Positions 10,501-18,946 are shown, counted from the stretch's first letter. The stretch is 64,000 nucleotides of DNA from JAFMDF01 sp965222705 (GCA_965222705.1 CBDCUO010000017.1:1-64000), one strand, 5' to 3'. The notes: generated from the sequence alone by a model not told the origin. Translations and numbers: made by a program.

Positions 10501-10849
10501 TGGCTATGAGTCTCAACGTCGCTGGACCAAGCCTTCTATTGTGTTGATGAGCGAAAGTAATTATTCCGATGCCCACTGCTTTCCTGCTGGCTATAAGGAT
10601 CAGCAAATTGGCAAACTGGTGGGAATGCCCGTTCCTGGTACTTGCACTTTTGTTTGGTGGGAACGAATGCAAAATGGCGTGATTTTCGGTATCCCCAACC
10701 TGTCCGTAACAGACATTAACGGGGATGTTTTAGAAAATAAGCAACTCGAACCAGATGTACAGATATTAAATGAATACGACAAAGTAGCGAAAGGACAAGA
10801 CCAGCAACTAGAAGCGGCGGTGGTGGAATTGATGAAAGAACTAAAATAA
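7562..10849 (+). CDS. Tricorn-like S41 family peptidase
   Basis: This is a large exported peptidase related to archaeal tricorn protease (1095 residues). A signal peptide (about 1-30, ending SLNAQ) is followed by TolB/WD40-type propeller repeats with the recurring SPDGK motif (about residues 35-540). A Lys/Glu-rich low-complexity stretch follows (about 573-613). A second group of propeller blades, the tricorn core (RAYLFDHVVRQVRKKFHD), a PDZ-like region (about 800-890) and a C-terminal S41 domain complete it. The S41 domain shows GRIGYMHIRSMGD, IIVDSRFNGGGDL and the probable nucleophile Ser in ESNYSDAHCFPAGY, then GMPVPGTCTFVWWE. Tricorn enzymes degrade peptides released by other proteases; a periplasmic role here is inferred from the signal peptide. 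Confidence 0.88.
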   Translation: MQNRTIKFYQILRLATGFFALLFSLSLNAQNPLWMRYPAISPDGQSIVFSHKGNLYKAAAKGGAAIPLTLHPRHDYYPVWSKDGEHIAFASNRYGNFDVFLITKNGSTPKRLTFHSAHDYPSSFSTDNQSVIFSSTRLDARENRQFPSGRLPELYQVGIDGGRPKQLITTPALNVSFNSDGSKMLLEEVKGYEDPFRKHHTSSITRDIWVFDTQDSSFQQLTYFKGEDRDPVFAANGTDFFYLSEKNGTFNVYKSALKNAGQPMQISNFDLHPVRYLSRANDGTLCYTFNGEIYTQQENGNPKKVAISISVDDLANPIVIQSVNSDISEMVLSPNGKEIAVIYRGEVFVTAVDGSLTKRITNTPEQERSINFSPDGKHLTYASERNNSWNIYKTTFSKKGERYFMNATILKETPVLETDKETFQPAFSPDGKEIAFIEERTQLKVINLATKQVRTILDGSNTFSYADGDQSFEWSPDGKWFLVDFLPDRYWFDEAGLISSDGKGKVHNLTQSGFYDSGAQWAKKGEMMIWGTDKSGLHGVAKTGPFEMDIYALFFTKKAFEEFKMSKEEYELYKEQKEEEEKEKKEKDDKKKKGKKNKDKEKDEKEEEKLDSVKIDWQGLSDRKVRLTIHSSRLSDAKLTPDGKYLLYFSRTEKGYDLWRTNLREKETKILTKFGTGRGSLQLDKEGKNVFVLSGGKISKVEIESGDKKSITVSGEMELNENAERAYLFDHVVRQVRKKFHDVNLHGAQWDTLAKDYKKFLPYINNNYDFAELLSELLGELNASHTGGRYRFSDPKGDQTATLGVFYDPNYTGNGLKISEIIDKSPLLQKDSKIEVGTIIEKIDGVAITPDKNYFPLLNRKAGKVVLLLLYNPSTQKRWEEKIKPISLRAENQLLYERWIQRNRKNVHELSNGRIGYMHIRSMGDASFREFLDDVMGEEVNREAIIVDSRFNGGGDLVDDLTTFLSGVKYMEFKGRDRMIGYESQRRWTKPSIVLMSESNYSDAHCFPAGYKDQQIGKLVGMPVPGTCTFVWWERMQNGVIFGIPNLSVTDINGDVLENKQLEPDVQILNEYDKVAKGQDQQLEAAVVELMKELK

Positions 10850-10879
10850 CCACATGAACCTTAGTCTGCACAATAGAAC

Positions 10880-13261
10880 TTAGTCGTACCAGCGATTATT
10901 TTTAACCAACTGATTATCGGATTTGTATAAATGAATATTTGCCCTTCTAATCAATAACTCATCCAGAAAGAAGGGCTGTGTTTTCATGTCTTTTTGGAGT
11001 AATGTTATTTCTATTACCCCATTTCCTCTTATTTTTAAAGGAAATTCAAACAACGCCCAATAATTATTATCCATAACAGGGATAAAATGGCGAATCTGGG
11101 GAATTTCTTTGCTCAATGTGGCATTAGTGACGGGATCAAACTCTTTTATATTAACAAAGGTGGTGGCAGCAGGGTAGGCTTTTAAGTTGCACCAAAAAGA
11201 TACTAGCCAAGTGTCTCCCTTTTGAGCATTGGGTAGTTTTCCTTTAAAAATAGCCTGTTTTCGACTGATATTGAGTTCTAGTGCGCCAATTCCCTTATAT
11301 TGATCACTGGCGGGTTGCCCATCAAAGTTTTTATAGACAAAATAAGGAATAGAATCCGTTGATAAAAAGCTATTTAGCGCATATAAAGAATCATTTTTTA
11401 ACTCTCTTCTAATGGCCTGTTTTAGGCGATCAATCCTAGTTTGAAAAGCAGATAAAGGCATTTCATAAAAATGCAAGGCGTTCTTTTGCGCTAAAAAATT
11501 GCTGGCTTCGATGAGGTGAGTATGTTGCTGCAAATAATTGGTATCTACCATTAATAAAATAGGTCGCTTATCCTTAAAGTCTGCTAAAATAGCTGGCACT
11601 CGATAAGGTTCCGCTACTGTTTGGAATAATTTATAAGCTCTAGTTACGGAACTTCTATTGCCCATAGATGCCATAGAAGGCAAGCCCGTTTGCATGGATA
11701 AAACCAGGCTTTTCTGCTGGATGAGTCCTCTTACATTGACTGCAAAATTATCTGTGCCAACATTGAAATAAGGAACGGGTAAAACGGCTTGAAATCTGGA
11801 GAAATTAATGTCTGTTGTTTCGAGAAAGGATTTTCCCCGCTGTAATTCTTCTACGGAGTCCATAGTATAGGGACGGCTGTGGTTAAATTGCCAAGATTCA
11901 TAAATTAGAAGCACCAAAGCCAGTCCAATGACAATTTTGCCCCATTTGCCTTTATGCCAAAATCTTCGATATAAATAGACAAAAGCAATAATATTTAGCA
12001 CATAATAGAAAATCCAATTAAATCGTCCGACTGACCGAAATTGCTTTAAGGGGCCAGAGTAGTCCAATAAAAATTCTAATTCGGGAAGGACAAAAGGCAG
12101 TCCAAAAGAAAAAAGCACCAACACAAAAGCTGTCGCAAACAATCGCCGTAAAAAATCTGCATCGTCATAAATCCATTTTTTCAAACCTTTGAAGAGTACG
12201 GATTCTGTTGGGGATAAAGCTTTTTCTTTGGGAATAACGGCTAATTTTTGAAAAAAAGACTTTTTAAAAAAGTGGCGCAACCAGTGATAAAGCATCCTCA
12301 AAAACACGACAAAAGCAACAAGCCCTGTATAAGCCAAACCTTCGTAATTGACTTCCCGAATTTTAATAATATGATCGTTAATCCATTGATAATAAGGCAT
12401 CCGAAGAGAAAGAAATAAGCCTTCCCAATAAGAAACAAAAATGGTAAATCCATAGGGTTTTGTAGGTCGGTTTGGCACTTCATACTGCACCAACCACCAT
12501 TGAAAAATCAAAAAGGGCAGCAGTACCTGCACCGTGAAGTGTGAAGCATATAACCAAAATGCTTTTTGCGGAAAAACCCATTTCCCCGTATCGTTTTTGG
12601 CGAGTTTCACTTTTTTTAAAAAAGAAAAAAAATAAAAAATACCAATTAAAAAGGCCGTAATTGCAAAGAAATAAAATTGAATCAACGAGGTTAGCACAAC
12701 CGTTAGCATCAGGCAAATACTTACCCACCAGCGGGGTTTTTCGTCAAAAAGCATTAAAAAATAAAGCGTCATCGGAATCGCATAAGCATGAGCCAATCCC
12801 AAATGCCCAAATATGCGTTCACTTTGCGGTGACATTAAAGTCAAAGCGATTGCCAAAATAATGCTATACCAGGGAGGAAGAGCGAATCTACTAAAAATCA
12901 GGTACAAAAAAATGGCACAAATCAAGTAGGAAAAGAGAATAGAATAATGCAAGGCAGGAATGGCATAATCCGTTAAATCCAAACCAACCATTTTAAAAAA
13001 TTTCAAGCCATTGGATAGCAAAGGAATGGCAGAAGCAATCGTCACATGGTCGCCATAGGGATAAGCCATGCCTTCAAAGGCGGTACAAGTAGAGTCATAT
13101 TTGGCATGCCAAGTGACCAGATTATAGGCATTAAAACAATCTCCATAACCCTGGATTACTTGATCTTGGGACGCGGTCAGTATAGCTCCATACCTCAAAT
13201 AAAGAAAGAAACTGGTGAGTAGGAGCAAAGTTAGTAAGCCAAGTTGTCGTTTTTGTCGCAT
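10880..13261 (-). CDS. Polytopic membrane protein, GT-C glycosyltransferase-like
   Basis: A 793-residue membrane protein. Residues 1-460 carry about ten hydrophobic segments separated by short loops, and residues about 470-793 form a soluble, probably periplasmic C-terminal part. The first loop after helix 1 has acidic and polar residues (IQGYGDCFNAYNLVTWHAKYDS in part, then FEGMAYPYGDHVTIASAIP). This is where GT-C lipid-linked glycosyltransferases keep catalytic acidic residues. The overall plan resembles YfhO/GT-C membrane proteins, but I do not recognise a specific family. A role in glycosylation of envelope or secreted proteins is conjecture. It converges with the tricorn-like gene (30 bp between stops). 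Confidence 0.55.
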   Translation of the reverse strand: MRQKRQLGLLTLLLLTSFFLYLRYGAILTASQDQVIQGYGDCFNAYNLVTWHAKYDSTCTAFEGMAYPYGDHVTIASAIPLLSNGLKFFKMVGLDLTDYAIPALHYSILFSYLICAIFLYLIFSRFALPPWYSIILAIALTLMSPQSERIFGHLGLAHAYAIPMTLYFLMLFDEKPRWWVSICLMLTVVLTSLIQFYFFAITAFLIGIFYFFSFLKKVKLAKNDTGKWVFPQKAFWLYASHFTVQVLLPFLIFQWWLVQYEVPNRPTKPYGFTIFVSYWEGLFLSLRMPYYQWINDHIIKIREVNYEGLAYTGLVAFVVFLRMLYHWLRHFFKKSFFQKLAVIPKEKALSPTESVLFKGLKKWIYDDADFLRRLFATAFVLVLFSFGLPFVLPELEFLLDYSGPLKQFRSVGRFNWIFYYVLNIIAFVYLYRRFWHKGKWGKIVIGLALVLLIYESWQFNHSRPYTMDSVEELQRGKSFLETTDINFSRFQAVLPVPYFNVGTDNFAVNVRGLIQQKSLVLSMQTGLPSMASMGNRSSVTRAYKLFQTVAEPYRVPAILADFKDKRPILLMVDTNYLQQHTHLIEASNFLAQKNALHFYEMPLSAFQTRIDRLKQAIRRELKNDSLYALNSFLSTDSIPYFVYKNFDGQPASDQYKGIGALELNISRKQAIFKGKLPNAQKGDTWLVSFWCNLKAYPAATTFVNIKEFDPVTNATLSKEIPQIRHFIPVMDNNYWALFEFPLKIRGNGVIEITLLQKDMKTQPFFLDELLIRRANIHLYKSDNQLVKNNRWYD

Positions 13262-13475
13262 CTGTTTTGTTCTAAAATTTAGGGCTCTATATTTGATAAA
13301 ATACTAGTTTCTGCCCTATAATCAGGGCAAAAATAATCGAATATTTGACTTTTTGATTTAAAAAAGGCTTAATTTTAACAAGCTCATGCAACCCTCTAAA
13401 ATTAAATTTTGTCTATTAATTTGGAATCATAAAGACAATCATTCCATTGAGAAAAACACCTAGATAGATACATCT

Positions 13476-14027
13476 TTGAATTATTCAGAAACCCACAGAG
13501 AAATCATTGACGACTGTAGGCGGGGGAATCGCCAGGCACAGTTTGAGCTCTATCGTTTGTACTCGAAAGCGATGTACAATATTTGCTTGCGCATGCTAAA
13601 AGACGAAATGGATGCAGAAGATTTGTTGCAAAATTCCTTTATAGACGTCTTTACCAAGCTGCATACTTTTCAGCATCAATCTTCTATTGGTGCTTGGATT
13701 AAGCGAATAGTAATTAATAATTGTATAAATCATTTGAAAAAAAAGCGGTTGAAAATTGAAGAATTAGATGAAAGTTATATTAATGTAGCAGGCGATCAGG
13801 AGGATGTGCCTGAATATTCTTTAAGTATTGAAAATGTGAACAAAGCGATGTATCGCTTGCCGGACGGCTATCGGGTCGTTTTCAACCTGTATATGTTTGA
13901 AGGCTATGACCATAAGGAGATTGGCGATATTTTAAAAGTATCAGAAGCTACCTCCAAATCACAGTATAGCCGAGCCAAAAAAAAATTGAAAGAAATACTA
14001 ATGGAACAAGCGATTGAGCGTATGTAG
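13476..14027 (+). CDS. ECF-type RNA polymerase sigma factor
   Basis: This is a sigma-70 family factor of the extracytoplasmic-function group, 183 residues. Region 2 spans about residues 22-92 (AMYNICLRMLKDEMDAEDLLQNSFIDVFTKL and the promoter-melting strand IGAWIKRIVINNCINHLKKK, in part). Region 4 spans about 125-178 (LPDGYRVVFNLYMFEGYDHKEIGDILKVS, in part, with a helix-turn-helix). The only start compatible with a full region 2 is TTG at 13476, because an in-frame stop lies 15 bp upstream. It heads an apparent three-gene operon with a membrane protein in the anti-sigma position and a beta-solenoid protein. ECF operons commonly regulate their own promoter. Confidence 0.9.
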   Translation: MNYSETHREIIDDCRRGNRQAQFELYRLYSKAMYNICLRMLKDEMDAEDLLQNSFIDVFTKLHTFQHQSSIGAWIKRIVINNCINHLKKKRLKIEELDESYINVAGDQEDVPEYSLSIENVNKAMYRLPDGYRVVFNLYMFEGYDHKEIGDILKVSEATSKSQYSRAKKKLKEILMEQAIERM

Positions 14028-14081
14028 CCAGGGCTATGGCCAGCCCACCCGTTTCGGTACACTCACTCAAAAGCCTATTGG
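14026..14081 (-). repeat. Partial copy of the 21.7-kb dispersed element
   Basis: About 40 bp (core CAGCCCACCCGTTTCGGT, continuing ACTCACTCAAAAGC) match, in inverse orientation, the segment 21736-21778 of the element at 21639-21856. The match begins essentially at the sigma-factor stop codon and is lost after AAAAGC. It looks like a fragment of a short mobile element inserted between the sigma gene and the next gene. Confidence 0.6.
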
Positions 14082-14133
14082 TTCACATATTAAAGTCCAC
14101 AGTATGAGGTTTTCAACAAAAAACAAAAAAACG

Positions 14134-14679
14134 ATGAAAAGGGATAATCTCGAACAGTTTATTATTCATAATCGAAAAGAGCTGGACACCGCCATTCCAA
14201 GCCTTAACGTATGGGCAGAATTGGATAAAAAGCTGCCTGTCCAAATGGAAGCCAAGCGCATTTCTATCCAACGATTTTTAAGCATGGCAGCAGCCATTGT
14301 CCTACTCCTTGGATTTGGGGCCGGCATCGGTTTTTATCTATCCCCTTCCAACCACGAGGGTTTGGCTTTGAAAGACATTTCGCCCAAATATGCTGAAACA
14401 GAACAATATTATAAAAAGCAAGTAAGCGAAAACCTGGCTAAATTGGCAAGCTATCAGGCGACAAGCCCGGACATTCAAAAAGATTTACAAGAACTAGATG
14501 CCTGGATGAAAGAACTGCAAAAAGAACTGTCAATTGTCCCTAAAAATAAGGAAGAAACAGTGATTAATGAAATCATTGACCTTTATAAAACTAAAATAGC
14601 TATTTTAGAAAAAGTATTAGAAAGTATTCAATCAAGTAATCAAAAAAACAATATTCAAAATGAAACAATGGATATATAA
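14134..14679 (+). CDS. Membrane protein in anti-sigma position
   Basis: A 181-residue protein starting at ATG 14134 (MKRDNLEQFIIHNRKEL). The longer open frame upstream reads through the repeat fragment and is unlikely to be coding. The first ~50 residues are soluble, then one transmembrane helix follows (about 50-70, FLSMAAAIVLLLGFGAGIGFYL). An extracytoplasmic helical domain (about 85-175) is rich in Lys, Glu and Gln and looks coiled-coil. Its place after an ECF sigma gene and its topology suggest an anti-sigma factor, although no zinc-binding (ZAS) motif is visible. Its last 20 bp overlap the next gene, which implies translational coupling. Confidence 0.6.
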   Translation: MKRDNLEQFIIHNRKELDTAIPSLNVWAELDKKLPVQMEAKRISIQRFLSMAAAIVLLLGFGAGIGFYLSPSNHEGLALKDISPKYAETEQYYKKQVSENLAKLASYQATSPDIQKDLQELDAWMKELQKELSIVPKNKEETVINEIIDLYKTKIAILEKVLESIQSSNQKNNIQNETMDI

Positions 14680-15772
14680 ACCCTTACTGGCCTTGGTCTT
14701 CATAGGGTTATTAAGTACCTCCTCCTTCGCTAATGAGCGCAAGGACTTTACCAAAACTATAAAAAAAGAATTTGATATCAGTAGCAATGGAGAGGTTAGT
14801 TTAAACAATCAGTTTGGAAAAATAGACGTCAATACCTGGGATAAAAATGGTGTGAAAATTGCTGTGACTATCATTGTAAGAGCCGATTCCGAAAAAGAAG
14901 CACAAGGCGTTTTTGATAGAATTGAAATAGATTTTTCCAATGGGAACGACTATGTAAAGGTAGAAACAGATATTAATAGTCAAAAGAATAGTTGGTGGGG
15001 ATGGAACAACCGCCGTGCTGATTTTGCTATCAACTACAATGTCTTTTTGCCCAAAACTGTTCAGTTGGACTTAAAAAATAAGCACGGGGATACCTACATT
15101 GCAACATTAGCCAACAAGGCAGCAATTGATATTGCTCACGGAGATTTAACTGCGAATGGCTTCGACGGCGACCTGGATTTGGAAATGGCCCATTCTAATG
15201 GAACCATTGTGTCTGCCAGAAATGTTAGTGCAGAATTGGCACACTCCAAAGTTCGCTTCAAAAAAACGGACAATGTCAATTTTGAAACGGCTCACTGTAA
15301 AGTTGGTATTGGAGATGCCCAAAAAATCAGGCTAGATTCTCGTCATACCAATTTTGAAATTGGTAATATCGAAGAGTTGAGGGTTGATAGCCGGCACGAT
15401 TATTTCGAAATTGATTTTGCCAATGCTGTTTTTTCAGAATCCCAGCATACCAATTATGAAATCGAAAAAGTAGGCAAAATAGTTGATTTAGACTGTTCTC
15501 ACGGCGGCGCAAGCATTGACCATCTGGAAAAGGGCTTTGAGGAAGTTATGTTGATTGGTTCTCATGCCAACTATAAAATTAGGTTGGCCGACGGTGCTGC
15601 TTATCAGTTAGATGCTTCGGGCACTCACTCAGGCATCCGCTACCCAATGGACATGGACATCACTTATGAAAAAGATAAAAATTACTTGCAAGAAGTAAAA
15701 GGGGAAAAAGGAAGTGGCACAAAAGGAGTGATAAAGGTTCGTCTATCACATGGAGGGCTTAGGATTAGATAA
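14660..15772 (+). CDS. DUF4097-type beta-solenoid protein with a histidine column
   Basis: A predicted exported protein of 370 residues with a signal peptide about 1-24 (LLSTSSFA). Residues 36-135 form a beta domain with the Bacteroidota DUF4097/putative-adhesin look (EFDISSNGEVSLNNQFGKIDVNTW). From residue 142 to 364 the chain is built from short beta turns, each with the pattern His-small-x-x-x-Ile/Phe. The histidines are at 142, 160, 178, 195, 212, 229, 246, 263, 281, 302, 323 and 364. The spacing of 17-18 residues (later 21) is what a parallel beta-solenoid would give, so the histidines should stack on one face. Metal or acid-pH binding is possible but unproven. It is the third gene of the ECF sigma operon and overlaps its predecessor by 20 bp. 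Confidence 0.7.
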   Translation: MKQWIYKPLLALVFIGLLSTSSFANERKDFTKTIKKEFDISSNGEVSLNNQFGKIDVNTWDKNGVKIAVTIIVRADSEKEAQGVFDRIEIDFSNGNDYVKVETDINSQKNSWWGWNNRRADFAINYNVFLPKTVQLDLKNKHGDTYIATLANKAAIDIAHGDLTANGFDGDLDLEMAHSNGTIVSARNVSAELAHSKVRFKKTDNVNFETAHCKVGIGDAQKIRLDSRHTNFEIGNIEELRVDSRHDYFEIDFANAVFSESQHTNYEIEKVGKIVDLDCSHGGASIDHLEKGFEEVMLIGSHANYKIRLADGAAYQLDASGTHSGIRYPMDMDITYEKDKNYLQEVKGEKGSGTKGVIKVRLSHGGLRIR

Positions 15773-15782
15773 TTGTCATAGC

Positions 15783-15801
15783 AACTAATTGGCAATTAGT
15801 T
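15783..15801. repeat. Small hairpin after the sigma operon
   Basis: AACTAATT-GGC-AATTAGTT forms a perfect 8-bp stem with a 3-base loop just after the operon stop. It is AT-rich and not followed by a T-run. Confidence 0.35.
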
Positions 15802-15988
15802 AATTATTAAATATTTCATTCATCTATAAAAAAGTAGTTTTTGTAGATGAAATTAAAAAAAACAAATTGATTTTTTGATCTTGGATAAGTGCAATTTAAG
15901 AACCACCCGCACCAATATTAATAAAACCTGAAGAAATCACATAAGTAGAAAGAATTTTTTCATACTAATCCGACTGAAAGTTTTCAAG

Positions 15989-16016
15989 GTCATCCCTTTG
16001 GGGATGGCTTTTTTTG
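15989..16016 (+). terminator. Rho-independent terminator
   Basis: CATCCC-TTTG-GGGATG (15991-16006, extended by G-C closure) is followed by GCTTTTTTTG. It reads rightward, 220 bp after the sigma operon and 65 bp before the ABC gene. The 210 bp before it contain no ORF, so they are either a long 3' UTR or an unrecognised small RNA. Confidence 0.75.
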
Positions 16017-16080
16017 TTTATAAAAGCCCAATACCCAAGCATTTTCTTACCTTCGTGTCAAAAAATAAAAATGTTTTACT

Positions 16081-16707
16081 ATGCTTCAAACTGAATATTT
16101 GAGCTTTTCCTATTCCCACGAAAGACCCATTCATTTTCCTGACTTTACTTGTCAGAAAGGAGAGCATTGGCTGCTTCTGGGACAATCTGGAAGTGGTAAG
16201 ACTACCCTACTCCACTTACTCGGCGGCTTACTCTCTCCAACCCAAGGAAAAGTCAAAGTCGGCTCAACGGACTTAAAGACCCTTTCTACGGCTGCACTGG
16301 ATCAATTCAGAGGAAGGAATATCGGCATTATTTTTCAAAATGCACATTTTGTGCGATCCCTCACCGTACAAGAAAACCTGCTATTAGCACAACAACTGGC
16401 TGGTGTACCTACCAATAAAAATCGTGTCTTTGAACTGCTCAACCGATTAAATGTAGGACATAAGTTATTGTCCAAAACCAATGAATTGAGTCAAGGCGAG
16501 CAGCAACGGGTAGCCATTGCCCGTGCATTGGTTAACCAGCCAAAGGTTATTTTGGCAGATGAGCCAACTTCTGCACTGGACGATGAAAATTGTGACGAAG
16601 TCCGGCAATTATTAGAAGAACAGGCAAGTGCAGTCGGAGCCACACTCTTGATAGTTACGCATGACGGGCGACTGAAAGCGCGATTTGAAAAACAAATTCA
16701 AATTTAA
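16081..16707 (+). CDS. ABC transporter ATP-binding protein (LolD/MacB type)
   Basis: This is the ATPase subunit of a MacB/LolCDE-like ABC system, 208 residues. Walker A is GQSGSGKT (34-41), the Q-loop is FQNAHF (85-90), the signature is LSQGEQQR (136-143), Walker B is VILADE (156-161), the D-loop is SALD and the switch His is VTHD (H194). It lies 3 bp upstream of its permease. Such pairs use ATP to power periplasmic or outer-membrane processes (lipoprotein release, efflux) rather than simple import. The substrate is not evident from this subunit. Confidence 0.9.
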   Translation: MLQTEYLSFSYSHERPIHFPDFTCQKGEHWLLLGQSGSGKTTLLHLLGGLLSPTQGKVKVGSTDLKTLSTAALDQFRGRNIGIIFQNAHFVRSLTVQENLLLAQQLAGVPTNKNRVFELLNRLNVGHKLLSKTNELSQGEQQRVAIARALVNQPKVILADEPTSALDDENCDEVRQLLEEQASAVGATLLIVTHDGRLKARFEKQIQI

Positions 16708-16710
16708 AAA

Positions 16711-17988
16711 ATGAATTTATTAAAACTAAGCTGGAAAAACCTAATCAACAAGCCGCTGTCTATGCTACTTGGCTTGTTGCTGTTCGCATTAGGTGTGGGA
16801 CTAATTTCTCTACTGTTGGTTTTAAACAAACAATTGCAGGAGCAATTTGATAAAAACCTAGCAGGTATAGATCTGGTCGTAGGTGCAAAAGGAAGCCCCC
16901 TGCAACTGATCCTCTCCAGCATGTACCATATTGACGCCCCAACGGGCAATATTCCCATTGCCAAAGCCAAAGCATTTATGCGCCCTGGGCATCCTTTGAT
17001 TGACAAAGCCATCCCTTTGTCTATGGGCGACAGCCACAAAGGATACAGAATCATCGGTACAGCACATGACCTGGTGGACTTGTATGACGGGACAATCGGG
17101 CAGGGAAAACTATGGGAAAAAGACCTAGAGGTAAATATAGGGGCAAGTGTTGCGGCTAATTTAGGAATGAAACTAGGGGATGAGTTTTTTGGTTCTCACG
17201 GTTTAATTATTGACGAAGACCTAGTTCACGATGATGCGCCAAAATTTAAGGTAACTGGTATTTTTAAGCCAAACGGCTCCGTACTCGACCAATTGATTTT
17301 AACTAACACGCAAAGCATCTGGAAAGTACACGACGAGCATGAGCACGAAGAGGAAGGTAATAATGATCACGATCACGAAGGGCATGAGCACGAAGAAGAA
17401 GCGAATAATTCGGTCAGAAAACCCATATATGAGGAAGAAGACCAAAGCATCACTTCCCTACTCATCCAGTTCAAGGCGCGAAATTATCGAACCTTAAATA
17501 TGCAACGAAACATTAACGAAAATACCGAAATGCAAGCCGCCACCCCAGCCATTGAAATCAACCGCTTATATAACATGATGGGGACGGGAACAAGCGCACT
17601 TCGGGCATTGGCTTATGTTATCATTTTTGTTTCTGGTCTAAGCATTTTTATCTCCTTATTTACCTCTCTAAAGGATCGAAAATACGAGTTGGCTTTAATG
17701 CGCGTAATGGGTTCTTCTCCAAGTAAATTATTTGCACTGATTATCCTAGAAGGCTTGATTTTAGCAGTTTTAGGTTATCTAATTGGTATCATTTTAAGCC
17801 ATATTGGGATGGAAGTACTGGCAAAGTTTATGCAGGATTCTTACCGCTACGCTCTATCGGGTGGCATATTTTTAAAAGAAGAATTGTATCTATTATTTGC
17901 TGCTTTGGGCATTGGCTTTTTGGCGGCAATTATTCCAGCATTTCAAGCTAAAAATACAGATATTTCCAAGACTTTGGCGCAAGCCTAA
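16711..17988 (+). CDS. FtsX/MacB-like ABC permease with His-rich loop
   Basis: This is a permease of 425 residues with one N-terminal helix (about 17-38), a periplasmic MacB-core-like domain (about 39-290) and three C-terminal helices (about 300-325, 350-378, 392-415). That is the FtsX/MacB topology. The domain carries an insertion at residues 207-230 with seven His among Asp/Glu (HDEHEHEEE, then DHDHEGHEHEEE). This looks like a periplasmic metal-buffering loop. In Vibrio the zinc-regulated zrg locus pairs similar ABC subunits with zinc, so a link to zinc or another metal is possible, but no Zur-type site or partner is seen here. No outer-membrane or adaptor gene is adjacent. Confidence 0.85.
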   Translation: MNLLKLSWKNLINKPLSMLLGLLLFALGVGLISLLLVLNKQLQEQFDKNLAGIDLVVGAKGSPLQLILSSMYHIDAPTGNIPIAKAKAFMRPGHPLIDKAIPLSMGDSHKGYRIIGTAHDLVDLYDGTIGQGKLWEKDLEVNIGASVAANLGMKLGDEFFGSHGLIIDEDLVHDDAPKFKVTGIFKPNGSVLDQLILTNTQSIWKVHDEHEHEEEGNNDHDHEGHEHEEEANNSVRKPIYEEEDQSITSLLIQFKARNYRTLNMQRNINENTEMQAATPAIEINRLYNMMGTGTSALRALAYVIIFVSGLSIFISLFTSLKDRKYELALMRVMGSSPSKLFALIILEGLILAVLGYLIGIILSHIGMEVLAKFMQDSYRYALSGGIFLKEELYLLFAALGIGFLAAIIPAFQAKNTDISKTLAQA

Positions 17989-18073
17989 AGCCGTAAGGGC
18001 TTGTATAAAAGTCTTTTTGAAAAATTTAGATAAACAATTGATAGTTTTGCTGTTGCAGTCAAAGTTGTACGGC

Positions 18074-18850
18074 CTATGATTCAGGCGTTACATAGGCAGC
18101 GGTGATGCCACCATCCACCAAAAACTCCGTTCCTGTCACATAAGAAGCATCCTCAGAAGCTAGAAATAAAGCCGCTTTGGCCATTTCTTCCGCTTCACCA
18201 AACCGCCCCATTGGAATATGCACCAACCGGCGTTGCTTTTTGGCTTTTGTATTTAAAAATTTCATCAACAACTTTGTTCGCAAAGGGCCTGGACTTAGGG
18301 CATTTACACGGATATTTTCCCGTGCATGAATGACCGCCAATTCTCTGGAAAGGGCTAAAACAGCCCCTTTGCTGGCTGTATAGGCTATTTGCGGGGTAGC
18401 AGCTCCCAAGTGCGCTACAAAAGAAGCCGTATTAATGACCGAGCCGCCACCGGCTCTTCGGATAGCTGGAATTCCGTATTTGCAACCCAAAAACACGCCT
18501 TTTACGTTAATATTCATCGTCAAATCCCAGATATGCGCCGAGGTGGATTGCGTGTCTCCATCATCGCTGTGCATAATTCCCGCATTATTAAAAAGTATGT
18601 GCAATGCGCCAAATTGCTCTTCTGCAAAAGCAATCATTTTCTGGCAATGCTTTTCTTTGGCGACATCTGCCCTAAAAAAAGCAGCCTTGCCGCCTCTTTT
18701 TTTTATAGCTCTAACTGTCTTTTTTCCGTCTTTTTCATTCTGGTCAACTACGACTACTTTCGCGCCTTCTTTGGCAAATAACAGGCAAGTTGCTCTGCCT
18801 ATTCCACTACTGCCGCCGGTTATCAAAGCTACTTTATTTTTTAATCGCAT
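18074..18850 (-). CDS. SDR family oxidoreductase
   Basis: This is a classical short-chain dehydrogenase/reductase of 258 residues, starting at ATG 18850 (MRLKNKVALITGGSSGIGRA). The open frame extends 14 codons further but adds only a basic, non-conserved segment. The cofactor loop TGGSSGIG, an Asp after beta-2 (VVVVDQNEKD, favouring NAD over NADP), NNAGIM and the active-site Ser...YTASKG (Tyr-x-x-x-Lys) are present. The C-terminal ASYVTGTEFLVDGGITAAY is typical. The substrate is unknown. The gene converges with the ABC permease. Confidence 0.88.
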   Translation of the reverse strand: MRLKNKVALITGGSSGIGRATCLLFAKEGAKVVVVDQNEKDGKKTVRAIKKRGGKAAFFRADVAKEKHCQKMIAFAEEQFGALHILFNNAGIMHSDDGDTQSTSAHIWDLTMNINVKGVFLGCKYGIPAIRRAGGGSVINTASFVAHLGAATPQIAYTASKGAVLALSRELAVIHARENIRVNALSPGPLRTKLLMKFLNTKAKKQRRLVHIPMGRFGEAEEMAKAALFLASEDASYVTGTEFLVDGGITAAYVTPES

Positions 18851-18946
18851 CGAAAGCCTTAATTTTACTTTTTTGAAAATACATTTTAGCAATATAAGGG
18901 CTTAAAATTAGGTCTATTTTCTGAAAAATCTGTGCAAAATAGCTTT

